Of a stretch of 64,000 bases of DNA, positions 25,785 through 35,703 are shown one piece after another; position 1 is the stretch's first letter, and each line of letters starts with the position of its first letter. The DNA is from Pseudoalteromonas tunicata (GTDB lineage Bacteria; Pseudomonadota; Gammaproteobacteria; Enterobacterales; Alteromonadaceae): positions 434,001-498,000 of the forward strand of contig NZ_CP011033.1 in the NCBI RefSeq assembly GCF_002310815.1, written 5' to 3'. A program made the translations under genes and the position numbers. The notes beneath the pieces were generated by a model. It ran no database searches. It worked only from the letters and a program-made list of their open reading frames with translations, and was not told the origin of the DNA.

Positions 25785-26443
25785 CTTAAAGCAACTCCAA
25801 TCCCGCGAATTGTTTTAAATAGCGCTTTTTCATCAGGGTGGTCAATATTTTTTCTTAAGCGGTTTAATAGGGTTTTGTACATATCAGGATTGGCATCTTG
25901 GTCGGGCCATAAGTGAGCCAAAATAACCTGTTTTTTGACTATCTCAGGGCTGTTATGTGCTAACAAAGTAAGCAGTTGCCATTGTTTTGGTGAGAGAGTT
26001 AATGAACGATGACCACGCATCACCAAACGTAAGTTGAAATCTATATGCAGCGAATCAAGCTCAAATATACGAGGTGTTTGAGGGATTAAAGAGTGAGTTA
26101 ATATCCTTAAACGCGCTACTAGTTCCGCTAATTCAAAGGGTTTAGTGAGGTAATCAAGTGCACCGAGCGAAAAAGCAGTTAGTTTATCGTCTAAATGCGT
26201 CCGTGCTGAAATAAACATAACTGCAGGCGGATGCGCTAACGCTGACAGTTTTGAGCAGACGGCAAAACCATCTAAGTAGGGCATTTCAATGTCTAAAATT
26301 AGGGCATCATAATGATTCACTTCGACTAAGTGCAGGGCCATTTTCCCATTGTCGGCATAGTCACATTCAATACCTTCTGCCGCAAGATAATCAATTATTA
26401 ACGCCGCAAGGTTTCTTTCATCCTCAGCTAACAGCACTATCAT
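25781..26443 (-). CDS. OmpR-family response regulator
   Basis: A 220-residue regulator. The receiver carries the acidic pair in LLAEDERNL, the phospho-Asp in LILDIEMPYLDG (D51) and the Lys in YLTKPFELAEL. The C-terminal winged helix is of OmpR type (LSPKQWQLLTLLAHNSPE to FKTIRGIGVALR). It is the first gene of the pair with the kinase. It is divergent from the amidohydrolase lipoprotein gene, a possible target. Confidence 0.9.
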   Translation of the reverse strand: MIVLLAEDERNLAALIIDYLAAEGIECDYADNGKMALHLVEVNHYDALILDIEMPYLDGFAVCSKLSALAHPPAVMFISARTHLDDKLTAFSLGALDYLTKPFELAELVARLRILTHSLIPQTPRIFELDSLHIDFNLRLVMRGHRSLTLSPKQWQLLTLLAHNSPEIVKKQVILAHLWPDQDANPDMYKTLLNRLRKNIDHPDEKALFKTIRGIGVALR

Positions 26444-26569
26444 TATGAAACCTCGGTTGAATTCTATGTAATGAATAGGAGTTTAGCATTGATAAAATTA
26501 CCATAGTTACCTTTTGGTTACCTGCTGTTTGTTAAGGTTTACTTCAATGAATTAATTGAGGATTGTTCG

Positions 26570-28291
26570 ATGAAAAAAACCAAACAACTTTTGGTTATGT
26601 TGCTGTTAAGTGCGTCAAGTCTTGCACTTGCGGGCTGTTTAAAAAATCAGCCAGAGTCAACGCTAATTGACGAAACTGTTGCTGCTGAAAGTCTCGCAGA
26701 TAGTGTTTATATCAATGGTGCTGTTTATACCGTCAATACGGCACAACCCAGTGCGCAAGCAATTGCAGTGCAGGGAAACAAAATCGTATTTGTTGGCACT
26801 ACTGAGCATGTAAACCAGTATATTGGTAAAAATACTCAGGTGGTCGATTTGCAAGGGCGTACTTTAATGCCCGGCTTTCATGATGTGCATATTCATCCTT
26901 TGGAGTCTGCATCTGCTAGTACACAATTTACTTTAGATGAGCAACAATCTGATCCTGAATATTTTATTGCTGACATAGCGAATGCCAGTGCTAATTTTGC
27001 CAATACACCATGGTTAATTGGTTATGGCCATACAATTAATACGATATTAAATACGACTCGCTCGCCTTTAGACATTTTAGATGAAGCTGAGTCAAATCGT
27101 CCGGTGATTATAATGGAGCAAACTTCGCATTCTATGTGGGTTAATTCTAAAGCATTGCAGTTGGCACAATTAAATGACGACAGTGCCGATCCGATTGGTG
27201 GGGTACTAGGGCGTGACCAATTAGGGCATTTAAATGGAGTTTTATATGATAATGCCGGTAACCTAGTGATGCAACAAGCCTTAGCGGCCCTAGGAAATAG
27301 TGCCCAAAATGAGTATTTGGGGTTAGTGGAATACACGCTTCCTGAATTTGCCAAATATGGTATTACCTCAATTAGTGATGCACGAAGTTATTGGCAACGT
27401 GATCAACAAAAGGTGTGGCTTCGCGCCGAACAAGAACATAAGTTAACCGTGCGTGCTAACTTAGGGCTTTGGGCTTATCCTGAGTTGAGTGATGAAAAAC
27501 AGCTAAAACAATTAGCTGCTCTATATCAAAACGACCCGACAAAGTTAGTGAAAATAAATCAAATCAAACTCTATAGCGATGGTATTTTAACAAATACTAC
27601 CGCAGCAATGCATGAGCCTTACCAAATTGATTTGCTTGGACTTTATGGCAACAAAGGATTGAATTATTTTAGCCAAGAGCGTATTGCTAAATATATTAAA
27701 GCCTTAGAACCTATAGGTTTTGATTTTCATATGCATGGCATTGGCGACAGAGCCATTAGCGAAGCGCTCAATGCAGTTGAGATGGCATCAAAAGGGCTGG
27801 CTCGTCATCGGATCACTCATGTTGAAGTGGTCGACCCAGAAGATTATAAACGTTTTCTCACGCTTAATGTCACTGCCGATGCGCAAGTTGCAGGCGAATT
27901 TACCAATCCAGAGTATTGGTCAGAAAATAGTGAATTGATTGGTGATGAGCGTTCAGATCATTTAGTACCGATTAAGTCACTAAGCGATGCTGGTGCAAGA
28001 TTAACACTCAGTAGTGACTGGAGTGTCAGTCATTTCAACCCGTTTTTAGGGTTGCATAATGCGCTTAATCGAGCTCCTGAAGCAATTACACTCGATCAAG
28101 CTATACGTGCTTATACCATCAATGGCGCTTATACCATGCGTCAAGAACAGTTAGTTGGTTCGATAGAAGTTGGTAAATTAGCGGATTTTGTTGTGTTAGA
28201 TCGCGATATTCGTACAACCCCAATCAGTCAAATAAAGCAAACTAAAATTGATATCACTGTTTTCGATGGTGAAGTGATTTATCAACGATAA
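26570..28291 (+). CDS. Amidohydrolase-family lipoprotein (YtcJ-like)
   Basis: A 573-residue metal-dependent hydrolase. The lipoprotein signal ends in LALAGC. The entry to the amidohydrolase barrel is PGFHDVHIHPLE, with the HxH metal ligands; later ligands appear in FDFHMHGIGDRAI, HRITHVEVVD and LSSDWSVS. The C-terminal IEVGKLADFVVLDRDI closes the usual beta-sandwich. This is the Amidohydro_3/YtcJ group, often deacylases or amidases of unknown substrate. It is membrane-anchored outside the cytoplasm. Confidence 0.85.
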   Translation: MKKTKQLLVMLLLSASSLALAGCLKNQPESTLIDETVAAESLADSVYINGAVYTVNTAQPSAQAIAVQGNKIVFVGTTEHVNQYIGKNTQVVDLQGRTLMPGFHDVHIHPLESASASTQFTLDEQQSDPEYFIADIANASANFANTPWLIGYGHTINTILNTTRSPLDILDEAESNRPVIIMEQTSHSMWVNSKALQLAQLNDDSADPIGGVLGRDQLGHLNGVLYDNAGNLVMQQALAALGNSAQNEYLGLVEYTLPEFAKYGITSISDARSYWQRDQQKVWLRAEQEHKLTVRANLGLWAYPELSDEKQLKQLAALYQNDPTKLVKINQIKLYSDGILTNTTAAMHEPYQIDLLGLYGNKGLNYFSQERIAKYIKALEPIGFDFHMHGIGDRAISEALNAVEMASKGLARHRITHVEVVDPEDYKRFLTLNVTADAQVAGEFTNPEYWSENSELIGDERSDHLVPIKSLSDAGARLTLSSDWSVSHFNPFLGLHNALNRAPEAITLDQAIRAYTINGAYTMRQEQLVGSIEVGKLADFVVLDRDIRTTPISQIKQTKIDITVFDGEVIYQR

Positions 28292-28362
28292 CAAAGCTGA
28301 GCCATTGTGTGGTAAGCATGAAATCCGCCCCAGACTATTTAGTACTCATTTAATAAGGCTAT

Positions 28363-28962
28363 TTATATGTTCGAAAAGGCGAGTAATACCGTAACGACCA
28401 TTAAACTAGCAAAGCCAATTCGAATTGGGCGAGCCCACTTGTTATGGTTAAAAATTTCACTTAACAATGCACCAAACAAGAGCCATAAAACGTCAACCAA
28501 GATAGCAACTTTTAGACAGACTAACCCTGTTGCAACATGGCTTAAAAAAGCGTTGTCAAAAGGCAATAAAAACTGGCTAAACAAGGCAATAAAGGCCGCA
28601 TAAGCCTTAGGATTGAGACTATTTAGCAAAAAACCATCGCTAAAGCTAGGTGTATTTACTGTTGCTAAAGCCCAATTGCCAAGAGGTGCTTTAGCAATTT
28701 TGATAGCAATCCAAATTACGTATGCAGCACTGAGCAGCTGAAGTAACCACTTTACAATTGGGTAGTGTATTAAAAGTGCAATTACCCCAACACTGGTCAC
28801 AATAATCACCAACACTAAACCCGATAAAATACCAGCCAAAAAGCGAAGGCTGTGTTTAATACCAAAAGTAGCCCCGCAACCAGCTAAGGCCAAAGGGGTG
28901 GGGCCGGGTGAGCCTAGCAGTAATGCGGTTGTGCCGACTAACAGCAGCAGTTGGCTCAACAT
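28363..28962 (-). CDS. LysE/RhtB-family exporter
   Basis: A 199-residue inner-membrane exporter with about six hydrophobic segments and the family N-terminal LLLGSPGPTPLALAGCGA and NSLNPKAYAAFIALFSQFLLP motifs. It lies 36 bp after the SDR gene on the same strand and probably shares its transcript. Its sequence is clearly different from the cassette-borne LysE at 1252-1878. Substrate unknown. Confidence 0.85.
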   Translation of the reverse strand: MLSQLLLLVGTTALLLGSPGPTPLALAGCGATFGIKHSLRFLAGILSGLVLVIIVTSVGVIALLIHYPIVKWLLQLLSAAYVIWIAIKIAKAPLGNWALATVNTPSFSDGFLLNSLNPKAYAAFIALFSQFLLPFDNAFLSHVATGLVCLKVAILVDVLWLLFGALLSEIFNHNKWARPIRIGFASLMVVTVLLAFSNI

Positions 28963-28998
28963 TGTGAGCCTCCAGTTATCAAGAAACTATGCTGCATG

Positions 28999-29742
28999 TT
29001 ATTTACCACCCGCCAAATCGATAAAAGCACCCGTGACATAAGATGCATGATTGCTCAGTAACCATGCCACTGCACTGGCAACTTCATAAGGTTGACCAGC
29101 TCGACCTAATGGGATCATCGGGGCGACCCGTTTTAACCGTTCAGGTTCACCACCATCTTGATGAATATCAGTGGCTATAAAACCTGGACGTACTGCATTG
29201 ACTCTTATCCCTTGACTGGCAAGTTCTAACGAGAGGCCGGTTGTAAATGAATCCATTGCACCTTTTGAAGCTGCGTAATCAACATATTCATGAGGTGCGC
29301 CTAATCGTGACGCGGCAGACGATATATTAACAATGGCGCAGCTTTGGGTTGGATGATGCTGCATGTGAGCAATGGCTGCTTTAGCACATAAAAAAGCACT
29401 CGTGACATTTACACTTAAGATGCGATTTATACGTGCCGCGCTCATTTGAGTCACTGGCATTTGGGGTAACAAAATCCCGACGTTATTGACTAAATGGCTA
29501 ACAGGGCCAAGGGTTGTTTTAATGTTGGCAAACAAGGTATCGACTTCTAATTCTTGCGATACATCAGCCTGAAAAATTTCAGCTTTTCGGCCCATCGCTT
29601 CAATTGTATTACAAAGCTGCTGCGCTTGTTCTTTCTGTTGATGGTAATTAATTGCAATATCGAAGCCTTGCTCGGCTAACAATAATGCACAGGCTTTACC
29701 GATGCCACGGCTTGCACCTGTGATGAGAACAACTTTATTCAT
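28999..29742 (-). CDS. Short-chain dehydrogenase/reductase
   Basis: A 247-residue classical SDR. It has the TGASRGIGKA cofactor motif at residues 7-16, the NNVG motif (HLVNNVGIL), the catalytic Ser in VNISSAASR, and Tyr/Lys in YVDYAASKGAMD. It ends in the expected GAFIDLAGGK. It resembles FabG-type or sugar-nucleotide reductases; the substrate is unassigned. First gene of a pair with the LysE-type exporter. Confidence 0.88.
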   Translation of the reverse strand: MNKVVLITGASRGIGKACALLLAEQGFDIAINYHQQKEQAQQLCNTIEAMGRKAEIFQADVSQELEVDTLFANIKTTLGPVSHLVNNVGILLPQMPVTQMSAARINRILSVNVTSAFLCAKAAIAHMQHHPTQSCAIVNISSAASRLGAPHEYVDYAASKGAMDSFTTGLSLELASQGIRVNAVRPGFIATDIHQDGGEPERLKRVAPMIPLGRAGQPYEVASAVAWLLSNHASYVTGAFIDLAGGK

Positions 29743-29849
29743 AAGGGATCAAGTGCCTTGATTACAGTAACATTGAGTGTCCCTTAATGGCTTAAAACGT
29801 GCAAGTAGGCAAAAGTGATATTGGTTATAAATCAATGGAATAGTATTAA

Positions 29850-29878
29850 AAAAAGCCAGTCGGGGGCGGCTGGCTTTT
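29850..29878 (-). terminator. Terminator-like hairpin
   Basis: AAAAGCCAG and CTGGCTTTT enclose TCGGGGGCGG. It lies about 100 bp downstream of the lytic transglycosylase stop codon and would terminate that gene. Confidence 0.6.
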
Positions 29879-29980
29879 GGCGTATAAGTAATAAAACGGA
29901 TTACGAATACTACAAGGGATAAATCAATTAACGGGCACAGTATGGCAAAACTTAACTGAACAGCTGCTTAATTTTAAACG

Positions 29981-30592
29981 TTAAGGTAATAATAGCGCTT
30001 GTTGGTAGCGTTGATGTAAAATACTCACTCGTTTTACATACGCTTGAGTTTCTTCAAAAGGAGGAATACCACTGTATTTTTTAACGGCATTCGGCCCTGC
30101 ATTATAAGCGGCTGCGGCAAGTTTGACATTACCTTTAAACGTATCGAGTAGTTGAGCAAAATATTTAGTGCCGCCATCAATATTTTGTCTGGGTTGCCTC
30201 AGGTTTTTAACCCCAAGTTCCTTAGCGGTTGTTGGCATTAATTGCATCAAGCCTACAGCGCCTTTTTTCGATAACGCATCATATTTAAAAGCAGATTCTG
30301 CGTGGATCACTGCGCGGATTAAAGCGGCAGGAATATTGTGATCTAAGCTCGCTTGAGTAATTTCAGCATTAAAATCGTTTTTAAATAGTTTGGTGTGATA
30401 CCAATCAATGCTTGAATCAACACGACATGCAAAACAATCGTATTTAAGCACATTATATTTGTGCGCCATGGGTTTTTGGTCGGTAAAGGCAATGGTGCCA
30501 TTGGCTTGAATATACTGATAAACCACTTTATCTTTGGCATAAATGGATAGGCAGTTGAACAGTAAAATAGTCAGGCAAAAAATACGCAGCAT
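29981..30592 (-). CDS. Lytic transglycosylase with DUF4124 N-terminus
   Basis: A 203-residue secreted enzyme (signal ending SIYA). Residues about 22-50 resemble DUF4124 (VYQYIQANGTIAFTDQKP). The SLT goose-lysozyme-like domain follows: AVIHAESAFKYDALSKKGAV with the catalytic Glu, GLMQLMPTTAKELGV, and AAAYNAGPNAVKKYSGIPPF. It cleaves the glycan strands of peptidoglycan in the periplasm. It is monocistronic. Confidence 0.9.
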   Translation of the reverse strand: MLRIFCLTILLFNCLSIYAKDKVVYQYIQANGTIAFTDQKPMAHKYNVLKYDCFACRVDSSIDWYHTKLFKNDFNAEITQASLDHNIPAALIRAVIHAESAFKYDALSKKGAVGLMQLMPTTAKELGVKNLRQPRQNIDGGTKYFAQLLDTFKGNVKLAAAAYNAGPNAVKKYSGIPPFEETQAYVKRVSILHQRYQQALLLP

Positions 30593-30662
30593 TTAAGTAA
30601 ACTAATAAAACGAGATAAGGTAATTTTACGTCAGGTTAAGTAATTGTAAAGGGGCTTTACAC

Positions 30663-31325
30663 TTACTTAGGGTCAACTTTGGATTCGGTCAAAAGCTGCT
30701 GTATCTCAAGGTTAAGTGGCGTAATTAAATGTTGGTGGCGTTTATGCAAAAAGTGATACAAAGGCTGCTCGAGCAAGGCCGGTTGAAGCGTCTCAATGTT
30801 AAAGGTCGCGAGTTGTCGTAAAGGGGCGGGTAAAATCACTATGTCGACTCTATCTTTTTCAAGTAATTCAAATGCTTGTGTTGCAGCATTTAGTAAGGTT
30901 ATTTGTTGATGTTTTTGCAGTTGTTTTTCGATAACAGTAAACCCTCGGACTGTGGCTATTCGATAGGGCTTAAGTGCATTCCAAGTGGCATACTCTATTT
31001 TTTTTGTTTTACTAAAAGCAAATACCTCCATAGTCATAATCGGGGTAGGAATGGCGATAAAATCGGTAACTAGATTTGAGAAATTACGACCACGTACCAC
31101 TTCACCATCAATAGAATCATCTCTTATATCTTCGATTATGGCACGTCCGGCAGGCATGGTCAGAACGGTAAAGTCACAACCAATCGCTTGATAAGCTTGA
31201 TGTAAAAGTTGGATTTCTTTGTAAAGAATTTCAACATCATCGGGGGCTGCAAAAGTGAGCAAGCATTTTGCTGCTATCTGATTAGATACAAGTATTAGAA
31301 AGACATAAAAAATTCTAGCAACCAC
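30663..31325 (-). CDS. Solute-binding-like periplasmic protein
   Basis: A 220-residue secreted protein (signal ending QIAA) with the fold pattern of small amino-acid-type binding proteins: an AGRAIIEDIRDDSIDGEVVR segment, a hinge near RIATVRGF, and a second lobe with ELLEKDRVDIVILP. No transporter genes are adjacent. Such orphan proteins in Pseudoalteromonas and Shewanella are often stand-alone sensors or of unknown role. Confidence 0.65.
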   Translation of the reverse strand: MVARIFYVFLILVSNQIAAKCLLTFAAPDDVEILYKEIQLLHQAYQAIGCDFTVLTMPAGRAIIEDIRDDSIDGEVVRGRNFSNLVTDFIAIPTPIMTMEVFAFSKTKKIEYATWNALKPYRIATVRGFTVIEKQLQKHQQITLLNAATQAFELLEKDRVDIVILPAPLRQLATFNIETLQPALLEQPLYHFLHKRHQHLITPLNLEIQQLLTESKVDPK

Positions 31326-31382
31326 GTGGATTTCCTACACAATTTCGCTCCTACCAGTCAATCAGTGTAAAACGATGTGTTT

Positions 31383-31409
31383 AAAAAAGCCACAAAGTGG
31401 CTTTTTTAA
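31383..31409. terminator. Terminator after the condensing-enzyme gene
   Basis: AAAAAAGCCAC and GTGGCTTTTTT enclose AAA: a perfect stem with runs of A and T on both sides, so it works on either strand. It directly follows the condensing-enzyme stop codon. Confidence 0.85.
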
Positions 31410-31419
31410 TTTTGCTTCA

Positions 31420-33315
31420 TTACATCATATCGGCAAATGGATTATGTTTGCTAAGTGGGATTGAATTCTCAAAACCTGGTAATTGGATTGAGTCTGATGA
31501 GATTGTAATTTCATTATCATCAATTTGGCCGTCACCAAATTTATAAATTAAATCAAATTGACCAAAATCTGCTCGTTGTTGGTACTGGGCTTGTTTCGCT
31601 TCAACCGTGATCAGTTTTGCTTGATACTGCGCCATTAAGGTATCGCCATAACGCTTTTGTAACATCGCCATGGTGATAGCCGGGGAAAAAACAGCCGCTG
31701 TAGCATTGTTACCGCCAAAACCTTTAGAGTTTATAAAGGCAACATCCATAGGCTCGCAATGATAATGTTCAGTACGGATATCAAGATGATCGGCATAAAC
31801 ATCATCGGCTACTTTATCAATCGTAGTGATCCCTGGCATGATATTGTGGCTAAAAATCCCCAGAGCCATTGCCATTTGATCGCCACTTGCAGGCCCAATG
31901 GTATGGCCAACAAAAGCTTTTGGCGCAGCTAATTTCCAATTATGAATATCAAAGGCTTTTGCTACACGGTCATAAATTAATGATTCTGTCACGCGATTTT
32001 GCGGAGTGCTTGAACCATGAGCCAAAATAAAACTACGTTTTTGTACTGCTTCAGCGCCTAAAATACTTTGGGCTAAAGCGACTGATTTTGCCATAGTGAT
32101 ATAATTACCAGGACCCGGTGCTGTAATTGATTTTTTGATACCGTCAGCATTTATAAAGACATCAGGTACTGCAGCCATTACTTTTGCACCCGTTGTTATG
32201 GCTAATTTATCATCCATTAATACAACAAAATGGGCACCTTCACCAATGGTAAAACCACAGTTTTCACCAAAAGGGCGACTCGTACGACGATGATCTGCTG
32301 TATCTGTTCCATCAAGGCGTTTGAGCCCCTCTTCATTAGCAAGTGCACTCATATTACCAAAGCCTTCAACCATTTCTGGGGTAATGGCGGTTTCTGCACT
32401 GCCTACAATAGCAACTCGGGTTCGCCCAGCTTGAATGTCGTTTATCGCAGCACTTAAGTTATATAAAAAAGTGGCACATGCACCTGTAACGGTAAATGTG
32501 GTACCAACATTACCTGTAACATAGGCGTTGATAAAGTCAGTCGACATAGAGTTTAAGCCAAGGGCCAGATTTTTAGTGCTGACACGATCACCTAACAAGC
32601 GGCTTTTCATTAAGCCACCAAACGCTTCATTTTGCATTTGACCCGCAATAGAAGCCGAATAAGTACCAACTTGATCAGGTGTGATGTGTTGCATTATGTC
32701 TTGCCAATCTATGCCAACCGAGTGAATCGCATCACTGGCTGCAAAAATTGTGGCTTGTAATCCGCGCGGCTGGTAGCGGCTATTGTATAAGTTTGCTGGT
32801 TCAAACCCTGTTGGGAATTGGCCAGCGGCTTTAATCGGGTTATCTCGAAAACTGTCATGTGTGATGACTAAATTATCACTGATAGCTACTTTTACTCGGC
32901 CTTTTTCAATTTCAGTGACTTGCCAGCTCGAAGGAACAGGGTTAGGTAAATCACGAGTACGCACTTCAAATTCAATCTGACCATTGCTTGGAGTTAAGGT
33001 CAGTTTTTGGTGGCAATGAGTTGCATCAGGATCAAAATGATTTTTTTCAATTTTGCGAATTAGCGTGCCAGCTAAAATTTGCTCACCAAAACGAGTTTCA
33101 ATATCACTAACCGCTACAGGGTTATTTTGGTTATCAAACAGCTGGTCGTTTTCCAAATGAACTAAATTCATTAGGGTAGCGAGACCTAAAAAGGTTTCTT
33201 GGCGCGCTTCGGCAGTTAGTTTGTCGATCACAATTCGGCGAAAACCTTGATGAAATGAGGTACGCCCAGCAGCGTTAATGCCGCCCATTCCAACAACCAG
33301 AGGTAATACAGTCAT
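31420..33315 (-). CDS. Beta-ketoacyl synthase with long N-terminal extension
   Basis: A 631-residue thiolase-fold condensing enzyme. The active-site Cys is in TVTGACATFLYN (about residue 281). The two His are in ILAHGSSTPQNR and FVGHTIGPASGDQ. The core is about 200 residues longer than FabB/FabF, mainly at the N-terminus, where MTVLPLVVGMGGINAAGRTS starts the fold and an unusual insertion follows. No acyl-carrier or tailoring genes are adjacent. It probably acts in fatty acid or lipid synthesis, but the substrate is unknown. Confidence 0.75.
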   Translation of the reverse strand: MTVLPLVVGMGGINAAGRTSFHQGFRRIVIDKLTAEARQETFLGLATLMNLVHLENDQLFDNQNNPVAVSDIETRFGEQILAGTLIRKIEKNHFDPDATHCHQKLTLTPSNGQIEFEVRTRDLPNPVPSSWQVTEIEKGRVKVAISDNLVITHDSFRDNPIKAAGQFPTGFEPANLYNSRYQPRGLQATIFAASDAIHSVGIDWQDIMQHITPDQVGTYSASIAGQMQNEAFGGLMKSRLLGDRVSTKNLALGLNSMSTDFINAYVTGNVGTTFTVTGACATFLYNLSAAINDIQAGRTRVAIVGSAETAITPEMVEGFGNMSALANEEGLKRLDGTDTADHRRTSRPFGENCGFTIGEGAHFVVLMDDKLAITTGAKVMAAVPDVFINADGIKKSITAPGPGNYITMAKSVALAQSILGAEAVQKRSFILAHGSSTPQNRVTESLIYDRVAKAFDIHNWKLAAPKAFVGHTIGPASGDQMAMALGIFSHNIMPGITTIDKVADDVYADHLDIRTEHYHCEPMDVAFINSKGFGGNNATAAVFSPAITMAMLQKRYGDTLMAQYQAKLITVEAKQAQYQQRADFGQFDLIYKFGDGQIDDNEITISSDSIQLPGFENSIPLSKHNPFADMM

Positions 33316-33451
33316 GAAGATCCTCTACAGAAAATTAGTTAAAATCGAGTATTGCGACAGTGTATGCTTATTTCGCGTCAAATGATGGGGTAATTTGGCC
33401 AAAATTTGTGTCATAATGGCCGCATTAGTGGAGGTTGGTCATTTAAGTGTC

Positions 33452-34459
33452 ATGCAAAGTCAAAATTTAGAAAGAAAAACAGTCAAAGTAGCGCTGTTGG
33501 TATATCAACATATGCTTGCAACGAGCTTAACATTACCACTTGAAATGCTGCGAGCTGGCGAGGCATTTGCCCTGCGTCACAGTAATTTAGCTGCTAATTT
33601 GTCGATTCAATTGGTGGGTGAAAGTAATAAAAAAATAGCATCTCGAGCGGGCTTAGCTATTTATCCTGATGTGACAGTTGAACACGCTGATGTACCAGAT
33701 ATTGTCATTGTACCCAGTTTATGGCGTAATCCTCGGCCTGTGCTAAGACAAAATCCGCAGTTAATAGCGTGGTTGGCTGAGCGTTGGCAACAAGGTTCAA
33801 CTTTGATTGGCGTGGGCACAGGTATTTGTTTTTTAGCAGAATCGGGTTTGCTCGATAACCATTCGGCTACGACCCATTGGCATTATGTTGAACAATTTCA
33901 ACGTGATTACCCAAAAGTATTATTAAAACCTGACTTCTTTATTACCCAATCAGAGCGGATTTACTGTGCTGCAAGTTTAAATGCCTTAGCGGATATTGTG
34001 GTGCATTTAATTCATCAGCAATATGGTCGAAGTGCCGCGCAGCATGTAGAGCGCAATTTCTCTCATGAGATTCGTAAACCTTATGAAGAACAACGTTATT
34101 TAGAAGGCGCAGTCGATCGCCATCCTGATGAATTAATTGCGCAAATTCAATTTTGGATGCGTACTAATTTAGCCTCTAGTGCCACCTTAGCTGATGTTGC
34201 AGAGCAATTTGGCATTAGCCAGCGTACCTTTACGCGGCGTTTTAAAGCCGCAACAGGTACCCGAGCCACTGAGTTTTGGCAGCAGTTAAAAATTAATGCG
34301 GCCAAAGAGTTGTTGAGCTCATCAAACTTAACGATACAAGAAATTGCAGATATGGTGGGTTATCAAGATCAAGGGCATTTAACTCGACTCTTTAAACACG
34401 CCCTTGGCTCTACTCCAACGGAATATCGCGCTATGGTGCGTAAAAAACTGTTTAGCTAA
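33452..34459 (+). CDS. GlxA-type AraC-family regulator
   Basis: About 335 residues. An N-terminal DJ-1/PfpI-like domain (VKVALLVYQHMLATSLTLPL to about residue 170) has the nucleophile-elbow Cys in GTGICFLAESG. A C-terminal AraC helix-turn-helix pair follows (LADVAEQFGISQRTFTRRF and IQEIADMVGYQDQGHLTRLF). The start is uncertain: in-frame ATG at 33416 and TTG at 33395 are possible and none has a convincing ribosome site. It is divergent from the condensing-enzyme gene and may regulate it. Confidence 0.8.
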   Translation: MQSQNLERKTVKVALLVYQHMLATSLTLPLEMLRAGEAFALRHSNLAANLSIQLVGESNKKIASRAGLAIYPDVTVEHADVPDIVIVPSLWRNPRPVLRQNPQLIAWLAERWQQGSTLIGVGTGICFLAESGLLDNHSATTHWHYVEQFQRDYPKVLLKPDFFITQSERIYCAASLNALADIVVHLIHQQYGRSAAQHVERNFSHEIRKPYEEQRYLEGAVDRHPDELIAQIQFWMRTNLASSATLADVAEQFGISQRTFTRRFKAATGTRATEFWQQLKINAAKELLSSSNLTIQEIADMVGYQDQGHLTRLFKHALGSTPTEYRAMVRKKLFS

Positions 34460-34537
34460 CAAATTTTTAGGCCAAAATTGGTGGTTTTAGGAGGCTCTTC
34501 TACACTTGTTTTAACGTGTGAATTAAATATCTCTCTT

Positions 34538-35449
34538 ATGATTAAACACCTTGTATGTTGTTGCTTACTTATAATAACCACTTTTTCATCTGCTAAAGAG
34601 GCAGAGAGTGTGGGTGTTGGTTATTCTTTAAATGGGGAGCACAAATTCATCACGGGTTATAAAAAAGCCAATCGATATATTTTTAATCAAGAATCAAATC
34701 GTATTGTTCATTTAGTGACGCTGGACTGGCCGCCTTATATCGGTGAGCATTTATGTAATAAAGGTTGGGTATTTCAATTCGCAGTCGCATTATTAACTAG
34801 CAAAGGTTACCAAGTTCAGATTGAGTTTTTGCCTTGGGCGCGTGCGGTACATGAGGTTGAACTGGGTCAGGCTGATATTTTATTTCCTGAATATTACATT
34901 GAAGATGCGGCACCATCAGATAACGTTAAAGGAAAAAAACGTCGTGAATTATTAGCCTTATCAAATGAGTTTCCAGGTGGCGAAATTGGTTTCATCAAAC
35001 GCAAAGGTGAAAAAGACAACTTTGCAGGTAACTTAAGTCATTTAGAAGGAGAAAATATTGGTGTCGTCCGAGGATATCAAAATACCCCTGAGTTTGATGC
35101 CATGATGGACAACAATGAATTTAATGTGGTTAAAGCTGTAGATGATTTACAGCTGCTGCGAATTTTAGTGGCAAAAAGAGTCAATTTAGTGATTGGCGAT
35201 CCTAAAGTGCTGCGTTTTATCATCAATTACTCTGATTTAAGTCATAAAGAAAAAACAGAACTTGTCACAAGTATTGAAGATGTTGAGCCTGCCTTAAAAT
35301 ATAATCCGCTCTATTTTGCACTAAGTAATAAAAATCCGAATTGGTCGAGATTATTAGTTGATATCAATACCGCTCTCTATGAATTTTATAATAGCGGCGA
35401 AACTACCCGGATTAAAAATGCAGCATCGCTCACCTGTATGGGTGGTTAA
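34538..35449 (+). CDS. Solute-binding-like periplasmic protein
   Basis: About 303 residues with a signal peptide (MIKHLVCCCLLIITTFSSA). The SBP_bac_3-like fold is suggested by VTLDWPPYIGEHLCNKGWVF, FLPWARAVHEVELGQADILF and ENIGVVRGYQNTPEFDAM. No permease gene is nearby. I chose the ATG at 34538 because it begins a clean signal peptide; the frame extends to a TTG at 34478. Likely a binding or sensing protein of unknown ligand. Confidence 0.7.
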   Translation: MIKHLVCCCLLIITTFSSAKEAESVGVGYSLNGEHKFITGYKKANRYIFNQESNRIVHLVTLDWPPYIGEHLCNKGWVFQFAVALLTSKGYQVQIEFLPWARAVHEVELGQADILFPEYYIEDAAPSDNVKGKKRRELLALSNEFPGGEIGFIKRKGEKDNFAGNLSHLEGENIGVVRGYQNTPEFDAMMDNNEFNVVKAVDDLQLLRILVAKRVNLVIGDPKVLRFIINYSDLSHKEKTELVTSIEDVEPALKYNPLYFALSNKNPNWSRLLVDINTALYEFYNSGETTRIKNAASLTCMGG

Positions 35450-35703
35450 AAAGCTGCCATTGGTTATTAATTAAATTAGAGTAACTTGAAAAATAAGCCC
35501 CCACCTTTTGAGTTCTGATTGGCTAGTAAAAACTTAAGCTAATTCAATCGAGTCATGATTTATTGGACTGCTATGTCGAATATCTGCAAGCGAAATGAGT
35601 AACTAAGAGTATTTTGCAACAAAAAGCAGTTTAAATTGGTCTAATCGCTTCACTTCTGTGACTAGCTTGTAATAATAGGCGCCTGTTTGTTGTTGAGATC
35701 ACT

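Noticed and set aside
1252..28962. The two LysE-type exporters as a recent duplication
   Set aside because: Their sequences share only family motifs; they are distant paralogues, one cassette-borne.
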